Positions 41,231 to 52,300 of a DNA stretch of 64,000 nt are shown piece by piece (position 1 is the stretch's first letter; every line of letters starts with the position of its first letter). The stretch spans positions 8,692-72,691 of the forward strand of contig JAWXTX010000001.1 in NCBI GenBank assembly GCA_044433165.1, given 5' to 3'. The position numbers and the translations under genes are program-made. The notes under the pieces were generated by a model, which saw only the letters and a program-made list of their open reading frames with translations, had not been told where the DNA came from and did no database searches. The stretch comes from Ferrimonas sp044433165. GTDB taxonomy: Bacteria; Pseudomonadota; Gammaproteobacteria; Enterobacterales; Shewanellaceae.

Positions 41231-43810
41231 TCAGTTGGCGACGATGTTCAGCAGTTTACCCGGGACATAAATGACTTTACGTACCGTTAGTGCATCAATG
41301 AATTTTGTGACGTTTTCATCCGCCATAGCCATGGCCTCGACGTGCTCTTTGGTGGCATCGGCTGCCACGGTTAAGCGTGCCCGTAATTTGCCATTTACCT
41401 GCACAATAATCAGTTTTTGATCTTCCACCAGCGCGCTTTCATCCACGGCTGGGAAGGATGCGTCGTCGATGGTTTCTGCGTGCCCCAGTGCTTGGTGCAG
41501 CGCAAAACTGGTGTGTGGAATAATGGGGTAGAGCATGATTACCACCGCCGTTAAGGCTTCTTGCAGCAGAGCTCGGTCGTTATCGCTTTGCTGCGGTGCT
41601 TTGGTCAGCTTGTTCATCAACTCCATAACCGCAGCAATCGCAGTATTGAAGGTTTGACGGCGGCCATAATCGTCGTTCACCTTGGCGATGGTTTGGTGCA
41701 AGGCGCGTCGCAGATCTTTTTGCTCAGGCGTTAAATTGGCCAGATCCAATGCTGGCGCGGTGCCTTTGGCTACGTGGTCAAAGGCCAATTTCCACAAACG
41801 CTTAATGAAGCGATGGGCGCCTTCTACGCCAGACTCTAACCACTCTAAGGTTAATTCTGGTGGCGCGGCAAACATGGTAAACAAACGCACGGTATCCGCG
41901 CCGTATTTCTCCACCATTTGCTGTGGATCGATGCCGTTGTTTTTAGACTTGGACATCTTGGTCATGCCGGTGTGTACCAGTTCACGCCCTTCTGGATCGG
42001 TGGCTTTGGTGATGTTGCCTTTGCCGTCGCGTTCTAAGGTTACATCAACAGGAGAAATCCAGATCCGTTGGCCATTGTCGCCCAAATAGTAGAACGCATC
42101 GGCCAGCACCATGCCTTGACACAAGAGGCGCTTAGCTGGCTCATCACTGTCCACCAAACCGGCATCGCGCAGTAATTTATGGAAGAAGCGGAAATACAGC
42201 AAGTGCATGTTGGCGTGTTCAATGCCGCCAATGTATTGATCCACAGGGAGCCAGTGATTGGCGCGCGCTGGATCAACCATGCCGGTATCACAGCCGGGGC
42301 TGGTGTAACGCGCGTAATACCAAGACGATTCCATAAAGGTATCGAAAGTATCGGTTTCACGCAGCGCCGGTACCCCGTTAATAGTGGTTTGCGCCCACGC
42401 CTTATCGGCCTTAATGGGGCTAGTCACGCCATCCATAACCACATCTTCAGGTAGAATAACGGGCAGTTGATCTGCCGGTACAATGACCTGCTCACCGCTT
42501 TCTAAAGTGGCCATTGGGATGGGCGCGCCCCAGTAACGTTGGCGAGAAACGCCCCAATCTCGTAGACGGAAATTGGTGGTTTTCTTGCCTTTGCCCTCGG
42601 TCACTAATTTGGCGGCGATGGCATCAAATGCGGCCGCAAAATCCAGTCCATCAAATTCATCAGAGTTGAACAGGGTGCCTTTGTCGGTATAGGCCGCGGC
42701 TGTGATGTCCAGCTCGCCTTCTAGTGGCTTGATCACAGGGGTGATCTCTAAACCGTATTTGGTGGCGAATTCGTAATCGCGCTGATCGTGCGCAGGCACC
42801 GCCATCACCGCACCGGTGCCGTAGCCCATTAACACGAAGTTAGCGACGAAAATCGGCACGCGTTTACCCGATAGGGGGTGAACCGCATACAGGCCAGTGG
42901 CCATGCCTTTTTTCTCCATGGTGGCCAGCTCGGCTTCGGCTACCTTGGTGTTTTTACATTCTTCAATGAAGGCCGCCAGCGCTGGGTTGTGCTGAGCCGC
43001 TTGCTGTGCCAATGGGTGGCCTGCGGCGATCCCCACATAAGTTACGCCCATTAAGGTATCTGGACGGGTGGTGTAAATATCAAACTGCTGATCGCTGTCG
43101 GCAACCGCAAAGGTCATTTCTACCCCTTCGGAGCGGCCAATCCAGTTGCGTTGCATGGTTTTAACCATTTCTGGCCAGCCTTGCAGTTGGTCCATGTCGC
43201 TCAACAATTGCTCTGCGTAATCAGTAATGCGAATAAACCATTGTGGGATCTCTTTTTGTACCACTGGGCTATCACAGCGCCAGCAGCAGCCATCAACCAC
43301 TTGCTCGTTGGCTAAGACGGTTTGGTCGTTTTCACACCAGTTTACCGAGGCGGTTTTTTTGTAAACCAAGCCTTTTTCAAATAATTGGGTGAAAAACCAT
43401 TGTTCCCAACGGTAATAATCGGGTTTACAGGTGGCCAGCTCGCGCGTCCAATCGAAGCCAAAACCCAGCATATTCAGCTGGTTTTTCATGTATTCGATGT
43501 TGTCGTATGTCCATGGCGCTGGGGCGGTTTTGTTTTTGATGGCCGCGTTTTCTGCAGGCAAGCCGAAGGCATCCCAACCCATTGGTTGCATTACGTTTTT
43601 ACCAAGCAAACGTTGGTAACGGCTGATTACGTCGCCAATGGTGTAGTTCCGTACGTGGCCCATATGCAGGTGGCCAGAGGGGTAAGGAAACATCGACAAA
43701 CAGTAGAATTTTTCTTTGCCTTCAATCTCTTTGGCGACAAAGGTGTTTGCGTTTTGCCAGTGCTGCTGCACTTGCGGTTCGATTTGTGCTGGGTTGTATT
43801 GCTCTTGCAT
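41231..43810 (-). CDS. leuS: Leucyl-tRNA synthetase
   Basis: 859 residues (E. coli 860), starting at the Met of MQEQYNP at 43810; the open frame extends 57 codons upstream without family character. Class I synthetase charging tRNA-Leu: HIGH motif as HMGH in YPSGHLHMGHVRN, zinc-finger cysteines near WCENDQTVLANEQ and CCWRCD, the CP1 editing domain with TTRPDTLMG and the aspartate in AVPAHDQRDYEF, and KMSKS in TKMSKSKNNG. Leads the leftward lptE-holA-nadD series. Confidence 0.98.
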   Translation of the reverse strand: MQEQYNPAQIEPQVQQHWQNANTFVAKEIEGKEKFYCLSMFPYPSGHLHMGHVRNYTIGDVISRYQRLLGKNVMQPMGWDAFGLPAENAAIKNKTAPAPWTYDNIEYMKNQLNMLGFGFDWTRELATCKPDYYRWEQWFFTQLFEKGLVYKKTASVNWCENDQTVLANEQVVDGCCWRCDSPVVQKEIPQWFIRITDYAEQLLSDMDQLQGWPEMVKTMQRNWIGRSEGVEMTFAVADSDQQFDIYTTRPDTLMGVTYVGIAAGHPLAQQAAQHNPALAAFIEECKNTKVAEAELATMEKKGMATGLYAVHPLSGKRVPIFVANFVLMGYGTGAVMAVPAHDQRDYEFATKYGLEITPVIKPLEGELDITAAAYTDKGTLFNSDEFDGLDFAAAFDAIAAKLVTEGKGKKTTNFRLRDWGVSRQRYWGAPIPMATLESGEQVIVPADQLPVILPEDVVMDGVTSPIKADKAWAQTTINGVPALRETDTFDTFMESSWYYARYTSPGCDTGMVDPARANHWLPVDQYIGGIEHANMHLLYFRFFHKLLRDAGLVDSDEPAKRLLCQGMVLADAFYYLGDNGQRIWISPVDVTLERDGKGNITKATDPEGRELVHTGMTKMSKSKNNGIDPQQMVEKYGADTVRLFTMFAAPPELTLEWLESGVEGAHRFIKRLWKLAFDHVAKGTAPALDLANLTPEQKDLRRALHQTIAKVNDDYGRRQTFNTAIAAVMELMNKLTKAPQQSDNDRALLQEALTAVVIMLYPIIPHTSFALHQALGHAETIDDASFPAVDESALVEDQKLIIVQVNGKLRARLTVAADATKEHVEAMAMADENVTKFIDALTVRKVIYVPGKLLNIVAN

Positions 43811-43949
43811 CGACACGGTGAGAGTCCAACTTGAATTTTTGATTTCAGGCAGGGAATGGCCCATAAAGATCTGCATAGAATACCGTACAACGGCCATCAG
43901 CAACACCCTAGCGATCCGGACGATGGCAACATAAAAAGAGGCATAGGCC

Positions 43950-44459
43950 ATGAAAAGTGATAATGATTTGCTGATCCACAAATACGAAAGCCTGTTGCAA
44001 GAGATGGAAAAGCGCTACCGTGCTGATCCTGATCTGACCTTAAATCAACTGGATGATGTGTTGCAAAACAGCAAGCCGTATCTGGTATTAAATCAAGAAC
44101 TCAGTCGCGCCGAAATGGCGTTGGTGGCGCAATTTTTACGCCGTGACTTGGTGCATTACGCTGAGCGCTATGCCCAAGAGCAGTTTGAAAGCGAAGGCGA
44201 TAGCCTGTTTACATTGAGTTTGGAAAATACCGTGTGGCGCTGGCTTGGCACCATTACCGATCGCAGCCAATTAGAGTGGCATGAGCTTGGGCAAGATCTA
44301 AAGCACCAGGGTACCTATGAGGCGGGAGAGATTGTCGGTCTGGGTGAGCTGGTGTGTGATAATTGCCAAGCGGTGATGCATTTTTATCATCCTACGCGTT
44401 TGCCCGCGTGCACTGAATGCGATGGGGTGTTGTTTTCACGTCGCGCGTTGGCGCCGTAA
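43950..44459 (+). CDS. ybeL: Zinc-ribbon protein YbeL (DUF1451 family)
   Basis: 169 residues. A helical N-terminal part with a heptad-like segment (about 5-40), a conserved TYEAGEIVGLGELVC block, and a C-terminal zinc ribbon with CDNC and CTEC pairs. E. coli ybeL occupies the same place beside leuS. Function unknown; may be a nucleic-acid or protein-binding module. Divergent from leuS by 139 bases and convergent with ettA. Confidence 0.9.
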   Translation: MKSDNDLLIHKYESLLQEMEKRYRADPDLTLNQLDDVLQNSKPYLVLNQELSRAEMALVAQFLRRDLVHYAERYAQEQFESEGDSLFTLSLENTVWRWLGTITDRSQLEWHELGQDLKHQGTYEAGEIVGLGELVCDNCQAVMHFYHPTRLPACTECDGVLFSRRALAP

Positions 44460-44483
44460 GCGCAAAGTGCACTTACGGCTAGG

Positions 44484-44519
44484 GATCCCACCGCCACGCT
44501 GCTGCGCGGTGGTGGGATC
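44484..44519. terminator. Hairpin between convergent ybeL and ettA
   Basis: GATCCCACC (44484-44492) and GGTGGGATC (44511-44519) form a strong stem with an inner GC pair. There is no T-run, so it may be a weak or factor-aided bidirectional terminator. Confidence 0.45.
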
Positions 44520-44525
44520 GCACAG

Positions 44526-46190
44526 TTAGTTAATGCGTTTGTATTTAACGCGGTGTGGCTCAGTGATGTCGATCCCTTGCTCTTTTTTCATCCACTCGGC
44601 GTATTCTTGGAAGTTGCCTTCAAAGAAGTTGTGTTTGCCTTCATCGCGGTAATCCAAGATGTGGGTGGCCACACGGTCGAGGAACCAACGATCGTGCGAG
44701 ATCACCATGGCACAGCCAGGGAACTCCAGCAGAGCGTTTTCCAAGGCGCGCAGGGTTTCAATATCCAGATCGTTAGTGGGCTCATCCAACAGCAATAAGT
44801 TACCGCCAGCTTGCAGCAGTTTGGCTAAGTGCAAACGGCCGCGTTCACCACCAGAAAGCTCCCCAACCCGTTTTTGTTGATCGACGCCTTTAAAGTTAAA
44901 GCGTGAGACATAAGCGCGGGAGTTGATCTCAAAGTTTCCGATACGCAGGAGATCTTGGCCATCGGCAATCTCTTGGAAAACAGTTTTGCTGTCGTCCATG
45001 TTGTCGCGGAACTGATCCACCGAGGCGATTTGCACGGTTTCACCGAGGGTGATGGTGCCCGAGTCTGGCTGCTCTTTGCCTGAAATCATGCGGAACAGGG
45101 TGGATTTACCGGCACCGTTTGAGCCGATGATCCCAACAATGGCGCCTTTAGGGATGGACAGCGATAAATCGTCGATCAGCACGCGGCCATCGTAAGACTT
45201 ACTCAAATTGGTTAATTCCAGCACTTTGTCGCCCAAACGAGGCCCAGGTGGAATAAACAATTCGTTGGTTTCATTGCGTTTTTGGTAGTCGCTGGTGTTC
45301 AGCTCATCAAAGCGAGCCATCCGCGCTTTGGATTTGGCTTGTCGTCCTTTGGGGTTTTGACGCACCCATTCCAGCTCTTTCTCAATGGATTTTTGGCGCG
45401 CTTTTTCTTGAGCTGCTTCTTGCTTTAAGCGCTCATCTTTTTGTTCTAGCCACGAGGAGTAGTTACCCTCCCATGGGATCCCCTCACCTCGGTCTAGTTC
45501 TAAGATCCAACCCGCAGCGTTATCTAAGAAGTAGCGGTCGTGGGTAATGGCCACAACTGTGCCTGGGTATTCCACCAAGAAGCGCTCAAGCCACGCCACA
45601 GATTCGGCATCCAAGTGGTTGGTGGGTTCGTCCAGCAGCAGCATGTCGGGTTTTTCTAATAACAACCGACACAGTGCCACCCGGCGGCGCTCCCCCCCAG
45701 AAAGCGTGGCGATTTTGGCATCCCACGCGGGCAAACGCATAGCATCGGCCGCCCGCTCTAGCGCGTTGTCGAGGTTATGGCCATCTTTGGCGGCAATAAT
45801 GGCTTCTAATTGGCCTTGCTCTTTGGCTAAAGCGTCAAAGTCGGCATCGGGCTCGGCGTAGGCGGTATAAACTTCATCCAAACGCTTTAACGCACCTGCC
45901 ACATCCGCCACGGCTTCTTCAATGGCTTCACGAACGGTTTGCTCTGGGTCCAGCTTTGGTTCCTGTGGCAAATAACCGACGTTAATGCCCGGCTGTGGCC
46001 GCGCTTCCCCTTCAAATTCGGTATCCACGCCAGCCATGATCCGCAATAGGGTGGATTTACCGGCACCGTTTAGGCCCAGTACGCCAATTTTGGCGCCAGG
46101 GAAAAAAGAGAGAGAAATGTCTTTAAGAATATGGCGTTTTGGTGGCACAACTTTGCCAACGCGCAACATGCTGTAGATAAACTGAGCCAT
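44526..46190 (-). CDS. ettA: Energy-dependent translational throttle protein EttA
   Basis: 554 residues (E. coli 555), a soluble ABC-F protein that sits in the ribosomal E site and gates elongation by ATP/ADP ratio. Two ABC modules, each with Walker A (GLNGAGKST; GSNGAGKST), signature (LSGGERRRVALCR; LSGGERGRLHLAK) and Walker B with LLLDEPTNHLDAES / LLLDEPTNDLDIET. Between them lies the arm region typical of EttA and a linker with KERQ-like charged helices. Divergent from glyA. Confidence 0.97.
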   Translation of the reverse strand: MAQFIYSMLRVGKVVPPKRHILKDISLSFFPGAKIGVLGLNGAGKSTLLRIMAGVDTEFEGEARPQPGINVGYLPQEPKLDPEQTVREAIEEAVADVAGALKRLDEVYTAYAEPDADFDALAKEQGQLEAIIAAKDGHNLDNALERAADAMRLPAWDAKIATLSGGERRRVALCRLLLEKPDMLLLDEPTNHLDAESVAWLERFLVEYPGTVVAITHDRYFLDNAAGWILELDRGEGIPWEGNYSSWLEQKDERLKQEAAQEKARQKSIEKELEWVRQNPKGRQAKSKARMARFDELNTSDYQKRNETNELFIPPGPRLGDKVLELTNLSKSYDGRVLIDDLSLSIPKGAIVGIIGSNGAGKSTLFRMISGKEQPDSGTITLGETVQIASVDQFRDNMDDSKTVFQEIADGQDLLRIGNFEINSRAYVSRFNFKGVDQQKRVGELSGGERGRLHLAKLLQAGGNLLLLDEPTNDLDIETLRALENALLEFPGCAMVISHDRWFLDRVATHILDYRDEGKHNFFEGNFQEYAEWMKKEQGIDITEPHRVKYKRIN

Positions 46191-46536
46191 GTGAAAGGTC
46201 GTCTTTTCCGTAAATTGAAAGCGCGAATTTTACCTTATCCACCAACGGATAAGTACTCCCATTTATGGTGATCTTTCGGTCATGATTGGTCGTTGAAACT
46301 TAAGTTGTGAAGCGGCTTTATCTGCCCCTCAATCTTAGGCATGCGCTGTCATCAATTGTCTGATAAGTTGCGATGCACTTGGGCGCCCATTCTGAGCAAG
46401 GTACAATCCGCCGCGCAGCCCATGCGCGGTGTTTATGCTTCAAGGCGCATTTGGCCTAATGAATGCTCGTCCCATCGGGTGCTACGGCATCGACACGTTG
46501 CCGGCTCGTCTTAGCAGTATTGTCAGGGAGAATAAT
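46191..46536. other. Intergenic region between divergent ettA and glyA
   Basis: 346 bases with no gene. It holds a glyA promoter candidate at 46379-46407 and a transcribed leader of about 120 bases that includes CCGCGC / GCGCGG (46412-46430). I found no clear PurR or MetR site by eye. The rightward frame continuing upstream of glyA lacks family residues. Confidence 0.5.
46379..46407 (+). promoter_or_regulatory. Candidate glyA promoter
   Basis: TACAAT at 46402-46407, 17 bases after TTGGGC (46379-46384, a weak -35). The predicted start leaves a leader of about 120 bases before the glyA ATG. Confidence 0.45.
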
Positions 46537-47793
46537 ATGCTCGAAAAATCAATGAACATTGCCGATTTTGACCCCGAACTGTGGGCGTCGATGGAAGCGG
46601 AGCGTGTGCGTCAAGAGCAACACATTGAGTTGATTGCCTCGGAAAACTACACCAGCCCTCGGGTTTTGGAAGCTCAAGGCTCGCAGCTCACCAATAAATA
46701 CGCAGAAGGGTACCCAGACAAGCGCTATTACGGCGGATGCGAGTATGTGGACATTGCCGAGAAACTGGCCATTAGCCGTGCTTGTGAGCTGTTTGGCGCC
46801 AGCTACGCGAACGTGCAACCTCACTCTGGCTCGCAAGCCAATGCGGCGGTCTTTATGGCGCTGCTGGAGCCGGGTGAAACCGTGTTAGGCATGAGCTTGG
46901 CGCACGGTGGCCATTTAACGCACGGTGCTTCGGTTTCTTTTTCTGGCAAACTGTACCACGCGGTGCAATACGGCATTACCCCAGACACTGGCGAGATTGA
47001 TTACGACCAAGTACGTGCGTTGGCGCAGGCGCATCAACCCAAAATGATCATCGCTGGTTTCTCTGCCTATTCGGGCATTGTAGATTGGGCGAAATTCCGT
47101 GCCATTGCTGACGAAGTGGGGGCCTATCTGTTTGTGGATATGGCCCACGTTGCGGGCTTAGTGGCGGCGGGGGTATACCCCAATCCATTACCGCATGCTC
47201 ATGTGGTCACCACCACCACCCACAAAACCTTGGCAGGGCCGCGCGGCGGGTTAATTTTGTCAGCCTGCGGTGATGAAACCATTGAGAAGAAGCTCAATTC
47301 GGCGGTGTTCCCCGGTGGTCAAGGTGGGCCTTTGTGTCATGTTATCGCTGCAAAAGCGGTGGCCTTTAAAGAGGCTTTGCAACCGGAATTTACCACTTAT
47401 CAACAACAGGTGGTGCGTAACGCCCAAACCATGGCCGCGGCCTTTATCGAACGAGGCTATAAAGTGGTTTCAGGTGGTACTCATAACCACCTGTTTTTAC
47501 TGGATTTGATTGATAAGGAGATCACCGGTAAAGACGCCGATGCCGCCTTAGGCCGTGCCAATATCACCGTCAATAAAAATTCGGTTCCCAACGATCCTCG
47601 TAGTCCCTTTGTCACGTCGGGCTTGCGGATTGGCACACCGGCATTAACGCGCCGTGGCATGGGAGAAGCCGAAGCACGTCAGTTGACCGGTTGGATCTGC
47701 GATGTGTTAGACAATTTGGGCGACGCGCAAATCGAAGCGCAGGTAAAGGCGCAAGTGCTGGCGTTGTGTGAGTGCTTCCCTGTGTACGCCTAA
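46537..47793 (+). CDS. glyA: Serine hydroxymethyltransferase
   Basis: Interconverts serine and glycine with tetrahydrofolate, the main source of one-carbon units. 418 residues from the ATG at 46537, which follows a GGGAG ribosome site and matches E. coli GlyA (MLKREMNIAD...). PLP lysine K230 lies in TTTTHKTLAGPRGG. Other landmarks: IELIASENYTSP, QPHSGSQAN, LAHGGHLTHG. A bidirectional terminator follows. Confidence 0.98.
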   Translation: MLEKSMNIADFDPELWASMEAERVRQEQHIELIASENYTSPRVLEAQGSQLTNKYAEGYPDKRYYGGCEYVDIAEKLAISRACELFGASYANVQPHSGSQANAAVFMALLEPGETVLGMSLAHGGHLTHGASVSFSGKLYHAVQYGITPDTGEIDYDQVRALAQAHQPKMIIAGFSAYSGIVDWAKFRAIADEVGAYLFVDMAHVAGLVAAGVYPNPLPHAHVVTTTTHKTLAGPRGGLILSACGDETIEKKLNSAVFPGGQGGPLCHVIAAKAVAFKEALQPEFTTYQQQVVRNAQTMAAAFIERGYKVVSGGTHNHLFLLDLIDKEITGKDADAALGRANITVNKNSVPNDPRSPFVTSGLRIGTPALTRRGMGEAEARQLTGWICDVLDNLGDAQIEAQVKAQVLALCECFPVYA

Positions 47794-47859
47794 TCCATCT
47801 TTTGTGGGCAGGTGGCGCCCTGTGTGGTTGCCTGCAATATGACGCTTAAGAGGATAAAA

Positions 47860-47888
47860 AAACGCCCACATCATTGTGGGCGTTTTTG
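47860..47888. terminator. Bidirectional terminator between glyA and gltD
   Basis: AAACGCCCACA / TGTGGGCGTTT stem with loop TCAT and T-run. The A-run on the other side lets it serve gltD as well. Confidence 0.9.
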
Positions 47889-47904
47889 TGGTTGTGATGC
47901 TTGG

Positions 47905-49332
47905 CTAAGCGCGTTGGCGCAGCGCTGCATCAAAGGCATCCAGCATCCCTAGGGCTGCTTTACGGCCTTGATCGATGGCGGTAACCACCAGATCTGAGCC
48001 ACGCACCATATCACCACCGGCAAACACTTTGGGGTGGCTGGTTTGCAGAGGATAACGGCCTTGCTCTGGTGCCAAAATTAAGCCTTGGTCGTTGGTCATA
48101 ATGCCGTGTTGCCCCAACCATGCAGGTGGGCTGGCTTGAAAACCAAAAGCGATGAGTACGGCATCGGCTGGCAGCAGGTGTTCGGAGCCAGCAATGGGCT
48201 CTGGCCGTCGGCGTCCCCATTCATCGGCTTCCCCTAATTGGGTTTCAATGCACTCCACCGCGATGACTTGACCATTGGCGTCGGTTTTAATGGCCAGCGG
48301 CTGGCGATTAAATAAAAAGTCGACCCCCTCTTCACGGGCATTGGCCACCTCTTTACGCGAGCCGGGCATGTTGGCCTCATCACGGCGATAGGCACATTGC
48401 ACTGTGCTAGCACCTTGGCGAATGGCACTGCGCACGCAGTCCATTGCGGTATCGCCTCCGCCAAGGACGACGACGCGCTGATCTTTAAGGTCGATAAACG
48501 GATGTTCAACCACGTAGTTTTCCAGCTTGGCGGTATTGGCAATCAGGTAGGGCAGCGCCTGATATACCCCTTGGGCGGATTCGCCGGGCAAGCCTCCGGC
48601 CATGGCTTGGTATGTCCCTAACCCTAAAAAGACGCTGTCGTGTTGTGCCAGTAAGGTTTCAAAGGGCACATCGGTACCGATGTCGCAATTTAGTTTAAAT
48701 TCAATGCCCATGCCTTCCAGCAAGTTACGGCGTGTACGTACCACGGACTTTTCTAATTTGAAGGAGGGGATCCCAAAGGTGAGTAGGCCGCCGATCTCTG
48801 GGTGTCTATCGTAGACGGTGACTTGAACGCCATTACGGGTTAATACATCCGCACAAGCAAGCCCAGCTGGGCCGGCACCGACGACGGCAACGTGCTCTTT
48901 TCGAGGGATAACCGCCGATAAATCGGGACGCCAGCCTTGCTTAATGGCTTCGTCGGTAATGTATTTTTCTACCGAGCCAATAGTGACGGCGCCAAAATCC
49001 TCATTGAGGGTACAAGCACCTTCACAAAGCCTATCTTGCGGGCAGACTCGGCCACACATTTCGGGCAGAGAGTTGGTTTGATGGGACAGCTCTGCCGCTT
49101 CAAAAATGCGCCCCGCTTTGGCTAAACGCAGCCAATCGGGAATGTAGTTGTGAACTGGGCACTGCCATTCGCAATAAGGATTACCGCAATCCAAACAACG
49201 ATCGGCTTGCTGGCTCTGTTCTTGGTCAGTAAACGGTTGATAGATCTCAACAAATGCTTGCGAACGCTCTTGCGCTGGCAGCTTACTGGGGTCTTGACGT
49301 GGCTGATCAATAAATTGAAAAACGTTATTCAC
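47905..49332 (-). CDS. gltD: Glutamate synthase small subunit (GltD)
   Basis: 475 residues. Passes electrons from NADPH to the large subunit. N-terminal double 4Fe-4S region with CLDCGNPYCEWQCPVHN, FAD-binding VVGAGPAGLACADVL, and the NADPH-binding VVLGGGDTAMDCVRSA. C-terminal GGDMVRGSDLVVTAI is typical of the GltD/PreT family. Nine bases after gltB, one operon. Confidence 0.97.
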   Translation of the reverse strand: MNNVFQFIDQPRQDPSKLPAQERSQAFVEIYQPFTDQEQSQQADRCLDCGNPYCEWQCPVHNYIPDWLRLAKAGRIFEAAELSHQTNSLPEMCGRVCPQDRLCEGACTLNEDFGAVTIGSVEKYITDEAIKQGWRPDLSAVIPRKEHVAVVGAGPAGLACADVLTRNGVQVTVYDRHPEIGGLLTFGIPSFKLEKSVVRTRRNLLEGMGIEFKLNCDIGTDVPFETLLAQHDSVFLGLGTYQAMAGGLPGESAQGVYQALPYLIANTAKLENYVVEHPFIDLKDQRVVVLGGGDTAMDCVRSAIRQGASTVQCAYRRDEANMPGSRKEVANAREEGVDFLFNRQPLAIKTDANGQVIAVECIETQLGEADEWGRRRPEPIAGSEHLLPADAVLIAFGFQASPPAWLGQHGIMTNDQGLILAPEQGRYPLQTSHPKVFAGGDMVRGSDLVVTAIDQGRKAALGMLDAFDAALRQRA

Positions 49333-49341
49333 GATGATCTC

Positions 49342-52300
49342 CTAGCTGGCCTGCACGGTAATGGTTTGCTGGGTGGATAAGCTCAGCAGTTCTTGGATCT
49401 GGCTGGTTTTGGGTTTCACTAATTTAAAGCGCGGCAGCCAGTGGGTGAGATCCGCCAAGATGTCCGCAGCGCGGGCAGAGCCGGTATTTTCCAAATGCGC
49501 TTGCAGCAATTGCTTTAAATGGTGCTGAACCATCGGCTCGGTAACACTCATCAGCTCCACCAACTCGCCGTTGAGACGCCGTTCAAAATCATTGTGTTGA
49601 TCAAAAACATAAGCGAAGCCGCCGGTCATGCCTGCGCCGAAGTTGACCCCCGTTTTCCCTAAGATCACCACCACTCCGCCAGTCATGTATTCACAGCCGT
49701 TATCACCACAGCCTTCAATGACCGCAACCGCACCAGAGTTGCGTACCGCAAAACGCTCTCCGGCTTGACCTGAGGCAAACAAACGGCCGCCAGTGGCGCC
49801 ATACAAACAGGTATTACCGATGATGACCGACTCATGGCTGTCGTAGGCCACCCCTTCAGGGGTACGAACCACCAACTCACCGCCGGTCATCCCTTTGCCC
49901 ACATAATCGTTGGCATCACCGGATAGCGTCAGTTTCAAACCACCCACGTTAAACACCCCAAAGCTTTGTCCTGCGGTGCCTTGAAAGTAGAACTCAATCG
50001 GTGTGGCCGCCATGCCCTGATTACCCCAGCGTTGGGCTATGTGCCCAGATAGGGTGGCTCCAATCGAGCGATCGGTGTTGTTTAGGGTCATGCAAAATGC
50101 ACCGCCACTGCCGTTTTGTACCGCTTCTAATGCTAAGGCCAGCATCTGTTGGTTTGCCAGCCCTTGATCATCTGGGTGATTGCGGATGGTGTTAAACACC
50201 GAGGTGCGCTTGGACGCGATGGCGCGATGCATAATCGGCGCGAGATCTAAGCGTTGTTGACGCCCTGTTTGGCCGGGTAACTGACGCAGCCAATCGCTGC
50301 GGCCAATAATGTGATTAAACTCGGTAACGCCTAATGCCACCAACCATTGGCGTACATCGGCGGCAATAAATTGGAAAAACTGCATCACTTTTTCTGGGGT
50401 GCCATGGTAGTGGCGCTCTCGTAAGCGATTGTCTTGGGTGGCTACCCCAGTGGCGCAATTGTTTAAGTGGCAGATCCGCAAATATTTACAGCCTAATGCC
50501 ACCATCGGAGCGGTACCAAAACCAAAACTTTCCGCCCCCAGTAAGGCCCCTTTAATCACATCCAAGCCGGTTTTTAAGCCCCCATCAACCTGCAACATCA
50601 CTTTATGGCGCAAGTTGTTCGCCACCAAGGCTTGATGGACTTCCGCCAGCCCCAATTCCCATGGGCTGCCCGCATAATGGATGGAGGTGAGTGGGCTGGC
50701 ACCGGTACCACCGTCGTAGCCGGAAACGGTGATCATATCGGCGTTGGCTTTGGCCACACCGCAAGCGATGGTGCCAATGCCCGGTTCGGAAACCAGTTTG
50801 ACTGAGATCCGAGCTTTGGGGTTTATCTGTTTTAAATCAAAGATAAGCTGGGCCAGATCTTCGATGGAGTAAATATCGTGATGTGGTGGTGGTGAGATCA
50901 AGGTGACCCCAGGGCGGCTGTAACGCAACGAGGCAATTTCAGCCGACACTTTATCGCCAGGCAATTGCCCGCCTTCACCGGGTTTGGCCCCTTGGGCAAC
51001 TTTAATTTGGATGACATCTGCGCTCATTAAATAGGCGGCAGTTACCCCAAAACGCCCCGAGGCCACCTGTTTAATGCGCGAATTGCCCGGCCCATTTAAG
51101 CGGCGTGGATCTTCGCCCCCTTCGCCCGAATTGGAGTGGCCACCTAAGCGGTTCATGGCAATGGCCAGCGCTTCGTGCGCTTCTGGGCCTAAAGCACCCA
51201 CGCTCATGGCGGCGGTATCAAAGCGCCAAAAGAGTTTTTCTACCCCTTCCACTTGCGTTTCATCAAGAGGCTCCGCCGCGCGGGTATCTACATTGAGCAG
51301 ATCGCGCAAGGTGGCGACTGGGCGCTCATCCACCAAAGTGCGGTAGCGCGCCCATGCCGCCGCGTCTTGATGGTTTACCGCTTGTTGTAGCTGCTGCACC
51401 ACATCGGGATTGAAGCAGTGGTATTCGCCACCATGAACAAACTTCAGTAACCCCCCATGTCGTAGCGGCTGATGACGCTGAAATGCGTGTTGGTGTAACT
51501 GCGCTTGATCCGCTTCAATGTCCTCAAAATTCGCGCCTTTAATGCGGTTGGTCACTCCATGGAAACACAGTGCCACCACTTCATCAGCCAAACCGATGGC
51601 TTCAAAGAGATGGGCACAACGGTAGCTGGCAACCGTGGAAATCCCCATTTTTGAGAGAATTTTAAGCAGTCCTTTATCGAGACCCGTACGGTATTTCAGT
51701 TGCAGTTCGCGTAATTGATGCCCTTGCTGCTGTTGCTGTGCCAGTGCTGCTAACGACTCGTACGCCAAGTAGGGGTAGATGGCCGTTGCGCCAAAGCCCA
51801 GCAATACCGCAAAGTGGTGTGGATCACGGGCACTGCCGGTTTCCACAATGATGTTGGCATCGCAGCGTAACTGGTTGACCACAAGGTTGCGCTGCACGGC
51901 TCCAACGGCCATGGCTGCTGGGATCAGCAGTTGTTCGGCGCTGATGTGGCGATCCGACAAAATCACCATTGTTGCGCCACCGCTGGCCGCTTGCTGAGCT
52001 TGCAGACAGATCCGTTCGATGGCGGTTTTTAGCCCTTCTTGGGGATCGTAACTGAGGCTGATGAGCTCTGAGCGGAAGTGTTCGTTATCTAAGCTGCGCA
52101 ATTGCTGGAAATCGGAATACAGCAGCACGGGCGATTGCAGCAGCACCCGATTGGCAAGGCCATAGGTTTCATTAAAGGGGTTTTGCTCTTTACCTATGCA
52201 GGTAGAGAGGCTCATGACGTGCCGTTCACGCAATGGATCGATAGGGGGGTTGGTGACTTGGGCAAACTGCTGGCGGAAATAATCATAAAGTGAGCGTACT

